From: Geodermatophilaceae bacterium NBWT11
GTDB lineage: Bacteria; Actinomycetota; Actinomycetes; Mycobacteriales; Geodermatophilaceae
Assembly: GCA_014218215.1 (NCBI GenBank)
Contig: CP043652.1
Coordinates: 1,550,001 to 1,614,000 of the forward strand
DNA length: 64,000 nt
Direction of reading: 5' to 3'
In this document: positions 8,351 through 16,435 of the stretch, piece after piece
Position numbering within the stretch: the stretch's first letter is position 1
Layout: each line of letters starts with the position of its first letter
The notes under the pieces: generated by a model
Seen by the model: the letters and a program-made list of their open reading frames with translations, nothing else
Told to the model about the DNA's origin: nothing
Database searches by the model: none
Made by a program: the position numbers and the translations under genes

Positions 8351-8392
8351 GAAGCGCCCTTCTCGTCAGGTCTCCTGACGGGGAGGGCGTTT
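8351..8392. repeat. Hairpin element, family B copy 1 (between convergent genes)
   Basis: Inverted repeat: GAAGCGCCCTTCTCGTCAGG (8351-8370) against CCTGACGGGGAGGGCGTTTC (8374-8393) around a three-base loop, with a few mismatches or wobbles. It lies between the hypothetical membrane protein gene (+) and the serine hydrolase gene (-) and can serve as a bidirectional terminator. The arm sequence recurs at 51606-51660 and, as a single arm, at 20053-20067. Confidence 0.75.
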
Positions 8393-8396
8393 CTCG

Positions 8397-9734
8397 TCAG
8401 GGGGTGGGGGTCCAGCCGCGCTCGTCGACGCCGCCGGGGACGGGGGCGGCGGGGTCGTAGGGCTGACGGGTGAAGGTGAAGGTCGCCAGGTCGAGGTGGT
8501 CGGCGGCGATCCGCAGGGTCTCCCCCGCGTAGTAGCCGTCCAGGCCGACCCACGAGCCGTCGGGACGACGGGCGAACCGGCTGGCCCGGCCCCCCCGCCC
8601 GGGCAGCGGGCCCAGGTGCAGCAGCCCGCCGGACTGGGCGCGCAGCACGTGCGGCGTCGGGCCCCAGAACCACAGGCCCAGGTCGGTCAGCGGCACCGGC
8701 GGGGCCTCCGGTGTCCAGGCCTCGACCACCCGGGGCTCGGCGGCCCGCAGGTCGGCCAGCAGCCCGGGCACGAGCGGGTCCAGGCCGCTCGTGGTGTTGG
8801 CCAGCATCACCGCTCCGGTCTGCTCGGCGCGGTCCACGAACACCCCGGCGAGGAAGCCGGGCATCGAACCGCCGTGTCCGACCAGCGTCGCGCCGTCGGC
8901 CCGGAGGACCTGCAGACCCAGCCCGTAGGCCGACCACCCGGCCGACGAGGAGTCCACCCCGGCCGGCTCGCTCATCTCGGCCAGCGTCGCCGGGGAGAGC
9001 ACGTCACCGGTGTCACCGAGCAGGAAGGCCGCGAACCGGCCCAGGTCGGTCAGCGTGGCCCAGAGCTGGCCGGCGGCGTCCATGACGCCGGCGTCGTGCT
9101 CGGGCTCGGGCAGGACGACGTCGGCCCACGGGTGCACCGCGCCGCCCCGGGCGGCGACGCCGGAGGGGCGCGGCGTCGTCCGACTCATCCCCAGGGGGCC
9201 GAGCACCTCCGCGGTGACGGCCTCGGCCCAGGACGTCCCGCGGTGCCGGGCGACGAGCTCGCCGAGCAGGCCGAAGCCGAGGTTGGAGTAGTGGAAGCGG
9301 CGGGCCGCACCGAGCACCACGTGCTCGGGGGCCAGCGCGAGGTCCTCCAACGACCCGCCGGGGACCCGCTCCCACCACCCGCCGGGGCTCTCGCTGGAGG
9401 CCCCGGCCAGGTGCGAGAGCAGCTGGCCGACCGTGCGGTCACCGAACGGGGTGCCGGGGACGTGCGCCTCCAGCGGGTCGTCCAGGCCGAGCCGGCCCTC
9501 GTCGCGCAGCCGCATGACCACGACGGCGGTGACGGTCTTGCTGATGGAGCCGAGCCGGTACTGCACGTCGGTGTGCGGGTCGGCGACGTCCCCGCGGCCG
9601 GCCGACCACGCCAGCCCGCCGTCCCGGACGACACCGGCGACCAGGCTGGGGGCCCGCCCGTCGCGCTGCACCCGGGCGGTGCGGGCCAGCAGGGCGCGGG
9701 CCGTGGTGGGTGCGACGGGGGTGGGCTCGACCAT
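8397..9734 (-). CDS. Serine hydrolase of the beta-lactamase class C / penicillin-binding family
   Basis: Protein of 445 residues in the AmpC/EstB/D-aminopeptidase superfamily. The active-site serine is Ser63 in the S-x-x-K motif SISK (63-66); the Tyr motif is YSN at 149-151; the third motif is HGG at 287-289. The region after about 340 is an extra C-terminal domain as seen in many esterase-like members. There is no signal peptide, which argues for a cytosolic esterase or peptidase rather than a secreted beta-lactamase. The ATG at 9734 starts just before the family homology. It lies 10 bases after the DUF3817 gene on the same strand and may be cotranscribed with it. Substrate not predictable. 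Confidence 0.85.
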   Translation of the reverse strand: MVEPTPVAPTTARALLARTARVQRDGRAPSLVAGVVRDGGLAWSAGRGDVADPHTDVQYRLGSISKTVTAVVVMRLRDEGRLGLDDPLEAHVPGTPFGDRTVGQLLSHLAGASSESPGGWWERVPGGSLEDLALAPEHVVLGAARRFHYSNLGFGLLGELVARHRGTSWAEAVTAEVLGPLGMSRTTPRPSGVAARGGAVHPWADVVLPEPEHDAGVMDAAGQLWATLTDLGRFAAFLLGDTGDVLSPATLAEMSEPAGVDSSSAGWSAYGLGLQVLRADGATLVGHGGSMPGFLAGVFVDRAEQTGAVMLANTTSGLDPLVPGLLADLRAAEPRVVEAWTPEAPPVPLTDLGLWFWGPTPHVLRAQSGGLLHLGPLPGRGGRASRFARRPDGSWVGLDGYYAGETLRIAADHLDLATFTFTRQPYDPAAPVPGGVDERGWTPTP

Positions 9735-9744
9735 GTCCCGCAGG

Positions 9745-10089
9745 CTAGCCAGCCGTGCGCGCGACGGTCTCCCCGAGCGGCAGCCGGCCGGTGCGGGCGG
9801 CCCAGCGCTCGAACCAGATCGTGGTGAACGGCGGGACCGAGGCGATCAGCGCCAGCGCCGCGGTCCGGAGGTCCCAGCGCAGGACCCGCCAGGCCAGGAA
9901 CGACACCGCGACGTAGCCGACGAAGACCGCGCCGTGGATCGGCCCGGCCACCTGGACGCCGACCTCGGAGGTGCCCAGCACCCACTTGACGAACATGCCG
10001 GCCAGCAGCAGCGCCCAGGTCACCGCCTCGGCCAACGCGACGACGCGGAAGAGGCGGGCAACGGTGCGGGGCTCGGTCAGGGCGCTCAC
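9745..10089 (-). CDS. DUF3817 integral membrane protein
   Basis: Small membrane protein of about 114 residues found widely in actinobacteria; biochemical role unknown. The family signature is clear: LFRVVALAEAVTWALLLAGMFVKW, then VQVAGPIHGAVFVGYV with the conserved GPIHG, then RWDLRTAALALIASVPPFTT and FERWAARTG. Three transmembrane helices are apparent. I placed the start at GTG 10089 (SALTEPRTV follows), close to where the family begins. An ATG at 10152 would add 21 residues overlapping the terminator hairpin at 10152-10187, so it is less likely. Confidence 0.85.
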   Translation of the reverse strand: MSALTEPRTVARLFRVVALAEAVTWALLLAGMFVKWVLGTSEVGVQVAGPIHGAVFVGYVAVSFLAWRVLRWDLRTAALALIASVPPFTTIWFERWAARTGRLPLGETVARTAG

Positions 10090-10151
10090 GACAGGTCCCA
10101 ACGGCGCGCAGCCCGGGAGGGTCCCCGGGTGTGACCGACCTCCCGACAGCA

Positions 10152-10187
10152 CACCGCCCCGGTCACCATCAGGTGACCGGGGCGGTG
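10152..10187 (-). terminator. 16-bp perfect hairpin terminator after the NlpC/P60 gene
   Basis: CACCGCCCCGGTCACC (10152-10167) and GGTGACCGGGGCGGTG (10172-10187) pair perfectly around the loop ATCA. It sits 16 bases downstream of the NlpC/P60 gene stop on the minus strand, a clean factor-independent terminator lacking a strong T tract. Confidence 0.88.
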
Positions 10188-10203
10188 AGAGGTGTCGGCT
10201 GGG

Positions 10204-11379
10204 TCAGCCGGCGAGACGACGCATCGCGGTGATGGAGCCCATCGTGTCGATGCTGGCGACCTTGACGACGTCACCCGAGGTGGGCGCGTGCACCATCTGG
10301 CCGTTGCCGATGTAGATGCCGATGTGGCTGACCGGGCTGTAGAACGCGATCAGGTCACCGGGCTGCAGGTCGGCGCGGGAGACGGCCTGGCCCATCGAGG
10401 CCTGCATCCGCGAGGAGTGCGGCAGCGAGATGCCGGCGGCGGCGTAGGCGTACTGCACCAGGCCCGAGCAGTCGAAGCTGTTCGGCCCGGAGGCGGCCCA
10501 CACGTACGGGTCGCCGCGCTGCGCCATGGCGGTGTCGACCGCGATCTGCGCGGCGGCGCTGTTGGCGGTCACCGCACTGCCGCCGGACGCCGAGGAGCTG
10601 GCGGCCGGGGCACTGGCCGAGCTGCTCGAGGACGACGACGAGGTCGAGGACGACGCACTGCTCTCGGTGGTGGCCGGGGCAGCTGCGGCGGCGGCCGCGG
10701 CAGCAGCAGCCGCGGCGGCGGCGGCGGCCTGCTCCTGGGCCGACAGCGCGGCGTACTCGGCCTGGTACTCGGCGATCTGCGCGTTCAGGGACTCCTGCTG
10801 GGCGGTCACGCTGTCCAGCTGGGCCTGGGCGTCGGCCGCGGTCTGCTGCGCGGCGGCCTGGGCCTGCGCGGCGGTGTCGTTGGCGGCCTGCGCCGAGGTG
10901 AGCACGTCGGTGTTGTGGGCGCCGAGGACGTCGAGGGTGGAGACCCGGTCGACGAACTCGCTGGCCGACCCGCTGGTCAGCATCGCCTGCAGCGAGCCGA
11001 GCTGGGTGTCACCGGTGTAGGCGGTGCGCGCCACGCTGGTGACCGACTGCTGGGCCTGGCTGTAGGCGCTCTGCGCGGCCGCGGCGTCGGCGGCGGCCTG
11101 GTCGGCGGCGGCCTGGTCGAGCAGGAGCTCTTCCCGGGCGGTGTTGAAGTCCTCGGTGACGACCTCGAGCTCGTGGCCCTTGTCGGCGATGAGCTGGGCG
11201 GCCTCGGCGGCGGTGGTCGGCTCGGCCGGGGCGGACGAGGTGCTCGGCGCGTCCGTGGTGTCCGGTGCGGCGAGGGCCGGCGTGGAGGTCAGGACGACCC
11301 CGGCAGCGGCGAGGAGGGTGATCGCAGCGCGACGCCCCCGGAGGGCGGGGCGACGCGCGGGCATGCTGGAACTCGCCAT
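10204..11379 (-). CDS. NlpC/P60 peptidoglycan endopeptidase (RipA-like), secreted
   Basis: Secreted cell-wall hydrolase of 391 residues that cleaves stem-peptide bonds in peptidoglycan. The signal peptide has a basic N-terminus and ends near LTSTPALAA (about 37). Residues about 45-220 form a coiled-coil region rich in Ala/Gln, as in RipA-type proteins, which often keeps the enzyme inactive until partners bind. A low-complexity linker follows, with a run of about 18 alanines and then a serine-rich stretch. The C-terminal NlpC/P60 domain has catalytic Cys304 (FDCSGL), His352 (SHIGIYIG) and His364 (MVHAP). The 5' leader contains a predicted c-di-AMP riboswitch, the usual control of such genes in actinobacteria. 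The alanine run is prone to length variation. Confidence 0.93.
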   Translation of the reverse strand: MASSSMPARRPALRGRRAAITLLAAAGVVLTSTPALAAPDTTDAPSTSSAPAEPTTAAEAAQLIADKGHELEVVTEDFNTAREELLLDQAAADQAAADAAAAQSAYSQAQQSVTSVARTAYTGDTQLGSLQAMLTSGSASEFVDRVSTLDVLGAHNTDVLTSAQAANDTAAQAQAAAQQTAADAQAQLDSVTAQQESLNAQIAEYQAEYAALSAQEQAAAAAAAAAAAAAAAAAPATTESSASSSTSSSSSSSSASAPAASSSASGGSAVTANSAAAQIAVDTAMAQRGDPYVWAASGPNSFDCSGLVQYAYAAAGISLPHSSRMQASMGQAVSRADLQPGDLIAFYSPVSHIGIYIGNGQMVHAPTSGDVVKVASIDTMGSITAMRRLAG

Positions 11380-11399
11380 GTGCGGCGGGTGGTCCTTTC

Positions 11400-11545
11400 T
11401 TCCAACGAGCCGCCTACCGGGTTAGCTGACGGATTCGGACGGGAAGTTCGCCCGGCACGTCGACCCTGGGTGGGTCGGTGCGTGCTTCACCCCAGTGCTG
11501 CGGTGGGTCCCCGGTCCGCTGCTCCTCGGTGCGCAGCGGGGGCTG
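11400..11545 (-). ncRNA. c-di-AMP riboswitch (ydaO/yuaA type) upstream of the NlpC/P60 gene
   Basis: The minus-strand leader carries conserved blocks of the ydaO motif. The 5' part has GGGGACCCACC and, slightly later, GGGGTGAAG (within about 11482-11515). The 3' part has CGAATCCGTCAGCTAACC then CGGTAGGCGGC (within about 11405-11447), ending close to a GAAAGGA ribosome-binding site. Such riboswitches typically precede resuscitation and NlpC/P60 cell-wall hydrolase genes in actinobacteria and shut them off when c-di-AMP is high. The exact borders and terminator helix are my estimate; a covariance-model search would settle them. Confidence 0.82.
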
Positions 11546-11749
11546 CGCGGTGGTGCCGGTGGTGCTCACGAGGGGCGTGCGGTTCGGCGGCGTCCGGTCG
11601 GTGTCACCCAGGGGAGGCGACGGAACGATCCGTCCGGACGGGCCGACGGTAGGTGCGTAATACGTTCGTGACAACCGCCGAGACCCCTTTTGTGGACTTC
11701 CGCACCCGGGTCCGGTGAACACGCTCACAACGGGTGAGGAGGTGCCTCC

Positions 11750-12268
11750 GTGCAGGGACTGGCGCGCCGCGAGTTCTGCCTCGTGCTGCTCCGCCGGATG
11801 GCCGACGTGCGGCCCGACCTCGTCGCTGCCGCACTGCCCCGGCTGGGCGCCACCCGGGCGCAGGCGCACGCCGCGCACACCCGGTGGCAGACGCTGCAGC
11901 ACTCGGCCCGGCGGGGTGACCGGCACGCCGCGGTGCTCGGCCCGCCGGAGAGCACCGCCGCGCGTCCCTGGGGGGACCTCGAGCTCGTGGTCCGGCAGTG
12001 GGTGCTCCCGTTGTGGCCGACGCTGCGCTGGGAGGTCGTGTCCGGGCCGGGCGGGCAGGTGCTCCGCGAGCAGCTGGTGCGGGGCCCCGACTCCCCCGCG
12101 CCGTCCGGCCTCCTCGTGTGGGAGCACGTGCTCGACGACGCCGCCGCGGTGGAGGGCGCCGTCCTCGATCCCCCCGACGTCCCCACCCGGGACGTGGTGG
12201 CCCTGCCCGACGGCACCCGGGCGCTCTTCGTCTGGGGGCTGCTGCAGCGGGTCGACCGGGCAGGATGA
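11750..12268 (+). CDS. Conserved hypothetical protein
   Basis: Protein of 172 residues with no domain I can name. It is cytosolic, without a signal peptide or membrane segments, and mixed alpha/beta in appearance: an N-terminal helical region ([30 protein letters not shown]) followed by a beta-rich half ([53 protein letters not shown]). Tryptophans are frequent. The GTG start at 11750 is preceded by a good GAGGAGG ribosome-binding site, which rules out the longer frame. The gap of four bases to the GNAT gene suggests one operon of three genes with the FAD oxidoreductase. About 370 bases separate it from the divergent NlpC/P60 gene, mostly riboswitch and promoters. Confidence 0.7.
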   Translation: MQGLARREFCLVLLRRMADVRPDLVAAALPRLGATRAQAHAAHTRWQTLQHSARRGDRHAAVLGPPESTAARPWGDLELVVRQWVLPLWPTLRWEVVSGPGGQVLREQLVRGPDSPAPSGLLVWEHVLDDAAAVEGAVLDPPDVPTRDVVALPDGTRALFVWGLLQRVDRAG

Positions 12269-12272
12269 CCGG

Positions 12273-12731
12273 GTGCCGACGCTGACCGCCACCACCTGGG
12301 CCGACCCCCGGGTGCAGGCCCTGTCCGACGCCCAGCAGGCCGAGCTGCGCGAGCGGTACGACGGCCGGGGCGAGTCCGGCACCCCGCCCACGGCCGAGGA
12401 CGTCGCGGTGGTCCTGCTGCTGAGCGAGGACGACGGGACCCCGGTCGGCTGCGGGGCGCTGCGCCCGCTGGAGCCCGGTACGGCCGAGCTGAAGCGGATG
12501 TACGTCGTCCCCGCCGCCCGGGGTCGTGGGCTGTCCCGGCTGGTGCTCACCGGGCTCGAGGCGACCGCCGCCGAGCGCGGGTGGCACACGCTGCGCCTGG
12601 AGACCGGCCCGCTGCAGCACGAGGCGATCGCGCTCTACGAGCGGTCGGGCTACCGGCCCATCGAGGCCTTCGGCCACTACCTGGACGAGCCCGACGAGTG
12701 GTCCCGCTACTACGAGAAGGAGCTGCCGTGA
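12273..12731 (+). CDS. GNAT family N-acetyltransferase
   Basis: Acetyl-CoA-dependent acyltransferase of 152 residues. The GNAT core is easy to see: VGCGALRPLEPGTAELKRMYVVPAARGRG (strands 2-4 and the start of the pyrophosphate-binding loop with the R-x-x-G-x-G/S-type RGRGLSR), then HTLRLETGPLQHEAIALYERSGY with the conserved late-fold ALYERSGY motif. The GTG at 12273 gives the normal family length; the longer open frame upstream is the shadow of the preceding gene. Its stop overlaps the start of the next gene in GTGA. The substrate (small amine, antibiotic or peptide) cannot be told. Confidence 0.87.
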   Translation: MPTLTATTWADPRVQALSDAQQAELRERYDGRGESGTPPTAEDVAVVLLLSEDDGTPVGCGALRPLEPGTAELKRMYVVPAARGRGLSRLVLTGLEATAAERGWHTLRLETGPLQHEAIALYERSGYRPIEAFGHYLDEPDEWSRYYEKELP

Positions 12732-14239
12732 CCGCCGCCCGGTACGACGTCGTGGTCGTGGGGGGCGGGCACAACGGCCTGGTCGCCGCTGCCTACCTGG
12801 CCCGCGCGGGCCGCTCGGTGCTGGTGCTGGAACGCCGGGCCGGTCTGGGCGGGGCGGCGGTCAGCGAGCAGGTGTTCCCCGGGGTCGACGTCCGGCTCTC
12901 GGCCTACAGCTACCTGGTCAGCCTGCTGCCCGACCGGATCGCCGCCGACCTGGACCTCGGCCTCACCCTGGCCGACCGGTCGGTGCACTCCGCGACCCTG
13001 CTCGGTGACCGGGCGCTGCTGGTGGAGCCGGACTCCTTCCGGGCACTCACCGGCTCCGACGCCGAGTGGGCCGGCTGGCAGCGCCTCTACGGCCGGCTGA
13101 CCACGCTGGCCGAGGACCTCTCCCCCACCCTCGTCGAGCCGCTGCCGACCCGGGCGGAGCTGGAGTCCCGGCTGCGCGACCCCCAGCTCTACCGCGACCT
13201 GGTCGAGCGCCCGCTCGCCGACGTCGTCGCCGACCACCTCGACCACGACGTCACCCGCGGCGTCGCGCTCACCGACGGGCTGATCGGGACCTTCGCCGAC
13301 GTGCACGCCGCCGACGGCCTCGCCGGGCGCTGCTTCCTCTACCACCTCGTCGGCAACGGGACCGGCCTCTGGCGGGTGCCGGTCGGCGGCATGGGCGCGG
13401 TCAGCGGCGCGATGGCCGCCTCCGCCCGCCGGGCCGGCGCCGAGTTCGCCACCCGGGCGACGGTCACCGCCGTCGAGACCCGGGACGACGGGGCGACCGT
13501 GCACTGGACCGACGACGACGGGACCACGCACGCCGCGGACGCCGGGCACGTGGTCGCCGGCTGCGCCCCCGCGGTGCTCGACGAGCTGACCGGGGCCGCG
13601 CCCGCACCCCGCCCGGCCGGCGCCCAGCTCAAGGTCAACACGGTGCTCACCCGGCTCCCCCGGCTGCGCTCCGGCCTGGACCCCGCGGTGGCCTTCGGGG
13701 GCACCTGCCACGTCGACGAGGCAGCGACCCAGATCGACGCCGCGTACGCGCAGGCCGCTGCCGGTGCGATGCCCGACCTCATCCCGTTCGAGGTCTACTG
13801 CCACTCCCTCACCGACCCCTCGATCGTCGGCGACACCGGGCTGCACACGCTCACCGTGTTCGGGCTGCACACCCCGGCCGACCTGTTCACCGCCGACCCG
13901 GTGGGCACCCGGGACGAGGCCGTGCGCCGGGTCGTCGCGCAGCTCGACGCCCAGCTGGCCGAGCCACTGGCCGACGTGCTCGCCACCGACGCCGAGGGCC
14001 GGCCGTGCCTGCAGGCGTCGTCCCCGCTGGACGTGGAGGCCTCCCTCGCCATGCCGGGCGGGCACATCTTCCACGGCGACCTGGCCTGGCCGGTCGCCAC
14101 CGAGGCCCAGCCCGCAGGCACCTGGGGCGCGGCCACCGGGCACCCCCGGGTCGTCGCGGCGTCGTCCGGCGGCACCGTGCGCGGCGGGGCCGTCAGCGGC
14201 CTGGGCGGGTACGCCGCCGCCCGGCACCTCCTCGGCTGA
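12728..14239 (+). CDS. FAD-dependent oxidoreductase, phytoene desaturase/PYROXD2-like
   Basis: Flavoprotein of 503 residues in the amine-oxidase/phytoene desaturase superfamily. The N-terminal dinucleotide-binding motif is VVVVGGGHNGLVAAAYLARAG (about 8-28), followed by LERRAGLGGAAVS. The late region has MPGGHIFHGDL and the C-terminal FAD-contacting stretch GGTVRGGAVSGLGGYAAARHLL. The MPGGxIFHG pattern points to the PYROXD2-like branch rather than to carotenoid desaturases, whose genes are not nearby. The GTG start overlaps the GNAT stop by four bases, so the three genes from 11750 form an operon. The reaction is unknown. Confidence 0.82.
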   Translation: MTAARYDVVVVGGGHNGLVAAAYLARAGRSVLVLERRAGLGGAAVSEQVFPGVDVRLSAYSYLVSLLPDRIAADLDLGLTLADRSVHSATLLGDRALLVEPDSFRALTGSDAEWAGWQRLYGRLTTLAEDLSPTLVEPLPTRAELESRLRDPQLYRDLVERPLADVVADHLDHDVTRGVALTDGLIGTFADVHAADGLAGRCFLYHLVGNGTGLWRVPVGGMGAVSGAMAASARRAGAEFATRATVTAVETRDDGATVHWTDDDGTTHAADAGHVVAGCAPAVLDELTGAAPAPRPAGAQLKVNTVLTRLPRLRSGLDPAVAFGGTCHVDEAATQIDAAYAQAAAGAMPDLIPFEVYCHSLTDPSIVGDTGLHTLTVFGLHTPADLFTADPVGTRDEAVRRVVAQLDAQLAEPLADVLATDAEGRPCLQASSPLDVEASLAMPGGHIFHGDLAWPVATEAQPAGTWGAATGHPRVVAASSGGTVRGGAVSGLGGYAAARHLLG

Positions 14240-14250
14240 CCCTCCCCCGC

Positions 14251-14350
14251 CCGCGGCGTTGATCAGGGTCGACGACCAGAGTGCGTCCTCCTCCACCGAC
14301 GCCGGTGGCTGAGGACGCACGGTGGTCGTCCCAGCTGATCGACGCCGCGG
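14251..14350. repeat. Long hairpin element, family C copy 1
   Basis: A roughly 100-base imperfect inverted repeat. The outer arms are CCGCGGCGTTGATCAG (14251-14266) and CTGATCGACGCCGCGG (14335-14350, one wobble). Inner arms include GACGACCA/TGGTCGTC and GTGCGTCCTC/GAGGACGCAC around a GC-rich loop. It follows the FAD oxidoreductase gene and can act as a terminator. The 15-mer GCGTTGATCAGGGTC (14256-14270) recurs at 48825-48839 in the second copy. Confidence 0.75.
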
Positions 14351-14353
14351 GGG

Positions 14354-14376
14354 GCGGGGCTGTTAGACACAGCCCC
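14354..14376. promoter_or_regulatory. Small hairpin directly before the NDMA-ADH start codon
   Basis: GGGGCTGT (14356-14363) and ACAGCCCC (14369-14376) pair around TTAGAC-type loop sequence and abut the GTG at 14377. There is no Shine-Dalgarno sequence. The TTAGAC/TAGACA in the loop could be a -10 element of a leaderless message, or the dyad an operator. Both readings are tentative. Confidence 0.4.
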
Positions 14377-15492
14377 GTGGAGACGACCGGCGCGGTGCTG
14401 CGTGGCGAGGGCGGACAGTACGAGCTCGTGACCCTGGAGGTCGGCGATCCCGGGCCGGGCGAGGTGCTGGTCGAGATGGCCTACGCCGGGCTCTGCCACT
14501 CCGACGAGCACCTGCGGCACGCCAACGCCGGTGGCCGGTACCCGATCGTCGGCGGGCACGAGGGGTCCGGCGTCGTCCTGGCGGTGGGGCCGGGCGTGAG
14601 CCGGGTGGCCCCCGGGGACCACGTCGTCGCCAGCTTCCTGCCGGCCTGCGGGATCTGCCGCTGGTGCGAGTCGGGCCGGTCCAACCTGTGCGACCTGGGC
14701 GCCACCATCGCCACCGGTCAGCTGCCCACCGGCACCTGGCCCTTCCGGCTGGACGGCGAACCGCTCGGCGGGTTCTGCATGGTCGGCGCGTTCGCCCGGC
14801 ACTCGCTGCTGAGCGAGGCCTCCTGCATCCGGATCGACCCCTGGCTGCCGCTGGACACCGCGGCCCTGATGGCCTGCAGCGTGCCCACCGGTTGGGGCTC
14901 GGCGGTCTACGCCGGCGGCACCCAGCCCGGGGACACCGTCGTCGTGGTCGGCTGCGGCGGGGTGGGTGCCAACGCGGTGCAGGGCGCGGTGCACGCCGGC
15001 GCCTCGCACGTCATCGCCGTCGACCCGGTCGCCTTCCGCCGCGAGTTCGCCCAGTCCGTCGGGGCCACCCACGCCCTCGAGGACACCCGGTCGGCGTCGA
15101 AGCTCGCCCGCGAGCTCACCCGGGGCAACGGCGCGGACGTCGTCGTCCTCACCGTGGGCGCCCTGGACGCCGACACCACCCGCAGCGCCGTCCGCTGCCT
15201 GGGCAAGGGCGCCACCCTCGTGCTCACCGCGCTCGCCGACCTCGGCACCGACGTCACCGTCGCGCTGATGGGCAACGGGCTGACCGTCTACGAGCAGCGG
15301 GTGCAGGGCGCGCTGTTCGGCAGCTGCAACGCCCACCGCGACGTGCCGATGCTCCTGCGGATGGCCCAGGAGGGGAAGCTCGAGCTCGACCGGATGATCA
15401 CCCGCCGGTACTCCCTGGACCAGCTCGGCCAGGGCTTCGCCCACCAGGCGGCCGGTGAGACGATTCGCGGCCTGCTCGTGCACGCCGACTGA
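14377..15492 (+). CDS. NDMA-dependent alcohol dehydrogenase (MDR family, zinc)
   Basis: Zinc alcohol dehydrogenase of 371 residues of the medium-chain family, in the actinobacterial type with tightly bound NAD(H) whose activity is assayed with N,N-dimethyl-nitrosoaniline. Catalytic zinc ligands are in AGLCHSDEH (about 37-45) and GGHEGSG (about 59-65). The structural zinc lobe is CGICRWCESGRSNLC (about 91-105). The Rossmann fold has VVVVGCGGVGANAVQGAVHAGA (about 189-210). GTG at 14377 is chosen because family homology (TTGAVLRGEGG) begins immediately; the frame extends upstream only through a hairpin element. Physiologically such enzymes oxidise alcohols or aldehydes; the native redox partner is unclear. 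Confidence 0.88.
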   Translation: METTGAVLRGEGGQYELVTLEVGDPGPGEVLVEMAYAGLCHSDEHLRHANAGGRYPIVGGHEGSGVVLAVGPGVSRVAPGDHVVASFLPACGICRWCESGRSNLCDLGATIATGQLPTGTWPFRLDGEPLGGFCMVGAFARHSLLSEASCIRIDPWLPLDTAALMACSVPTGWGSAVYAGGTQPGDTVVVVGCGGVGANAVQGAVHAGASHVIAVDPVAFRREFAQSVGATHALEDTRSASKLARELTRGNGADVVVLTVGALDADTTRSAVRCLGKGATLVLTALADLGTDVTVALMGNGLTVYEQRVQGALFGSCNAHRDVPMLLRMAQEGKLELDRMITRRYSLDQLGQGFAHQAAGETIRGLLVHAD

Positions 15493-15501
15493 GCGCCCGG
15501 G

Positions 15502-16428
15502 TCAGCCCTTGACGCCGCCCTCGTTGGCGCCGGCGACGAAGTAGCGCTGGAAGACGAAGAACACGATCGCGACCGGGATGGTCATCAGGAGCGCCGCACC
15601 CAGGGTCAGCGGGAACTGGTTGCCCGAGCCCAGCTGGCCGGTGGTGAGCGTCGCGACGCCCTTGGTGAGGGTGTAGAGGTCGCGGTCCTGGCTGGCGACG
15701 ATGAAGTGCGGCAGCTCGTTCCAGGAGGCCTGGAAGCTCAGGATCGTCAGGGTGATCAGCGCGGGCCGGGCCATCGGCAGCACCACCGACCAGAACACCC
15801 GGAAGGTGCTGGCGCCGTCGATCCGGGCGGCCTCCTCGATGGAGGCCGGCACCGACTCGAAGAACTGCTTCATGATGAAGACGCCGGCGGCATCGGCGAC
15901 CAGCGGCAGGAACAGCGCCACCGGGGTGTCGTAGATGCCGAGCTGGTTGAGCACCAGGAACTTCGGGATGAGCAGCACGACGCTGGGCACGGCCATGACC
16001 GCCAGGACGGCGGTGAACAGCGCCGACCGACCGCGGAAGCGCAGCCGGGCCAGCGCGTAGCCGGCCAGCGAGCAGAGGAACACCCGCCCGGCGGTGACCA
16101 GCACCGCGACCCACACCGAGTTGAACGCCCACAGCGGGAACTGGGTGTCGAACAGCCGGCTGAACGCCGCGGTGGTGACCGGGTCGGGCAGCAGGGTCAG
16201 CGGGGAGTTGGTCGCGTCGGTGTCGGTCTTGAACGACGTGACGATCTGGATGAGGAACGGGTACAGGTAGACGATCGAGAAGAAGACCAGGACGACGTAG
16301 GCCAGGAAGCGGCCGATCTGCCGGCCCGGTCCGCGGCCGGTGCTCGGGCGGGCCGGCGGGCTGGTGCCGTCGGCGGAGGTGGGCAGGCCCGCGGCGTTGC
16401 CCGGCGTGGTCGGGATCGTGGTGGTCAT
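15502..16428 (-). CDS. Carbohydrate ABC transporter permease (MalG type)
   Basis: Inner-membrane permease of 308 residues. A Pro/Ser-rich cytosolic N-terminus (1-35) is followed by six predicted transmembrane helices. The first is LAYVVLVFFSIVYLYPFLIQIV, and the conserved cytoplasmic EAA loop is EEAARIDGASTFRVFWSVVLPMARPA (about 195-220), which docks on the ATPase. It ends in VFQRYFVAGANEGGVKG, the usual MalG-type ending. It follows the MalF-type gene after seven bases. No ATPase gene is in the operon, so an MsiK-like ATPase encoded elsewhere probably powers it, as is common in actinobacteria. Confidence 0.92.
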   Translation of the reverse strand: MTTTIPTTPGNAAGLPTSADGTSPPARPSTGRGPGRQIGRFLAYVVLVFFSIVYLYPFLIQIVTSFKTDTDATNSPLTLLPDPVTTAAFSRLFDTQFPLWAFNSVWVAVLVTAGRVFLCSLAGYALARLRFRGRSALFTAVLAVMAVPSVVLLIPKFLVLNQLGIYDTPVALFLPLVADAAGVFIMKQFFESVPASIEEAARIDGASTFRVFWSVVLPMARPALITLTILSFQASWNELPHFIVASQDRDLYTLTKGVATLTTGQLGSGNQFPLTLGAALLMTIPVAIVFFVFQRYFVAGANEGGVKG

Positions 16429-16435
16429 CGTCGCC

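Noticed and set aside
10650-10740. Alanine-encoding run as a simple-sequence repeat or frameshift
   Set aside because: It lies in a continuous NlpC/P60 reading frame as a linker; the flanking domains stay in frame.
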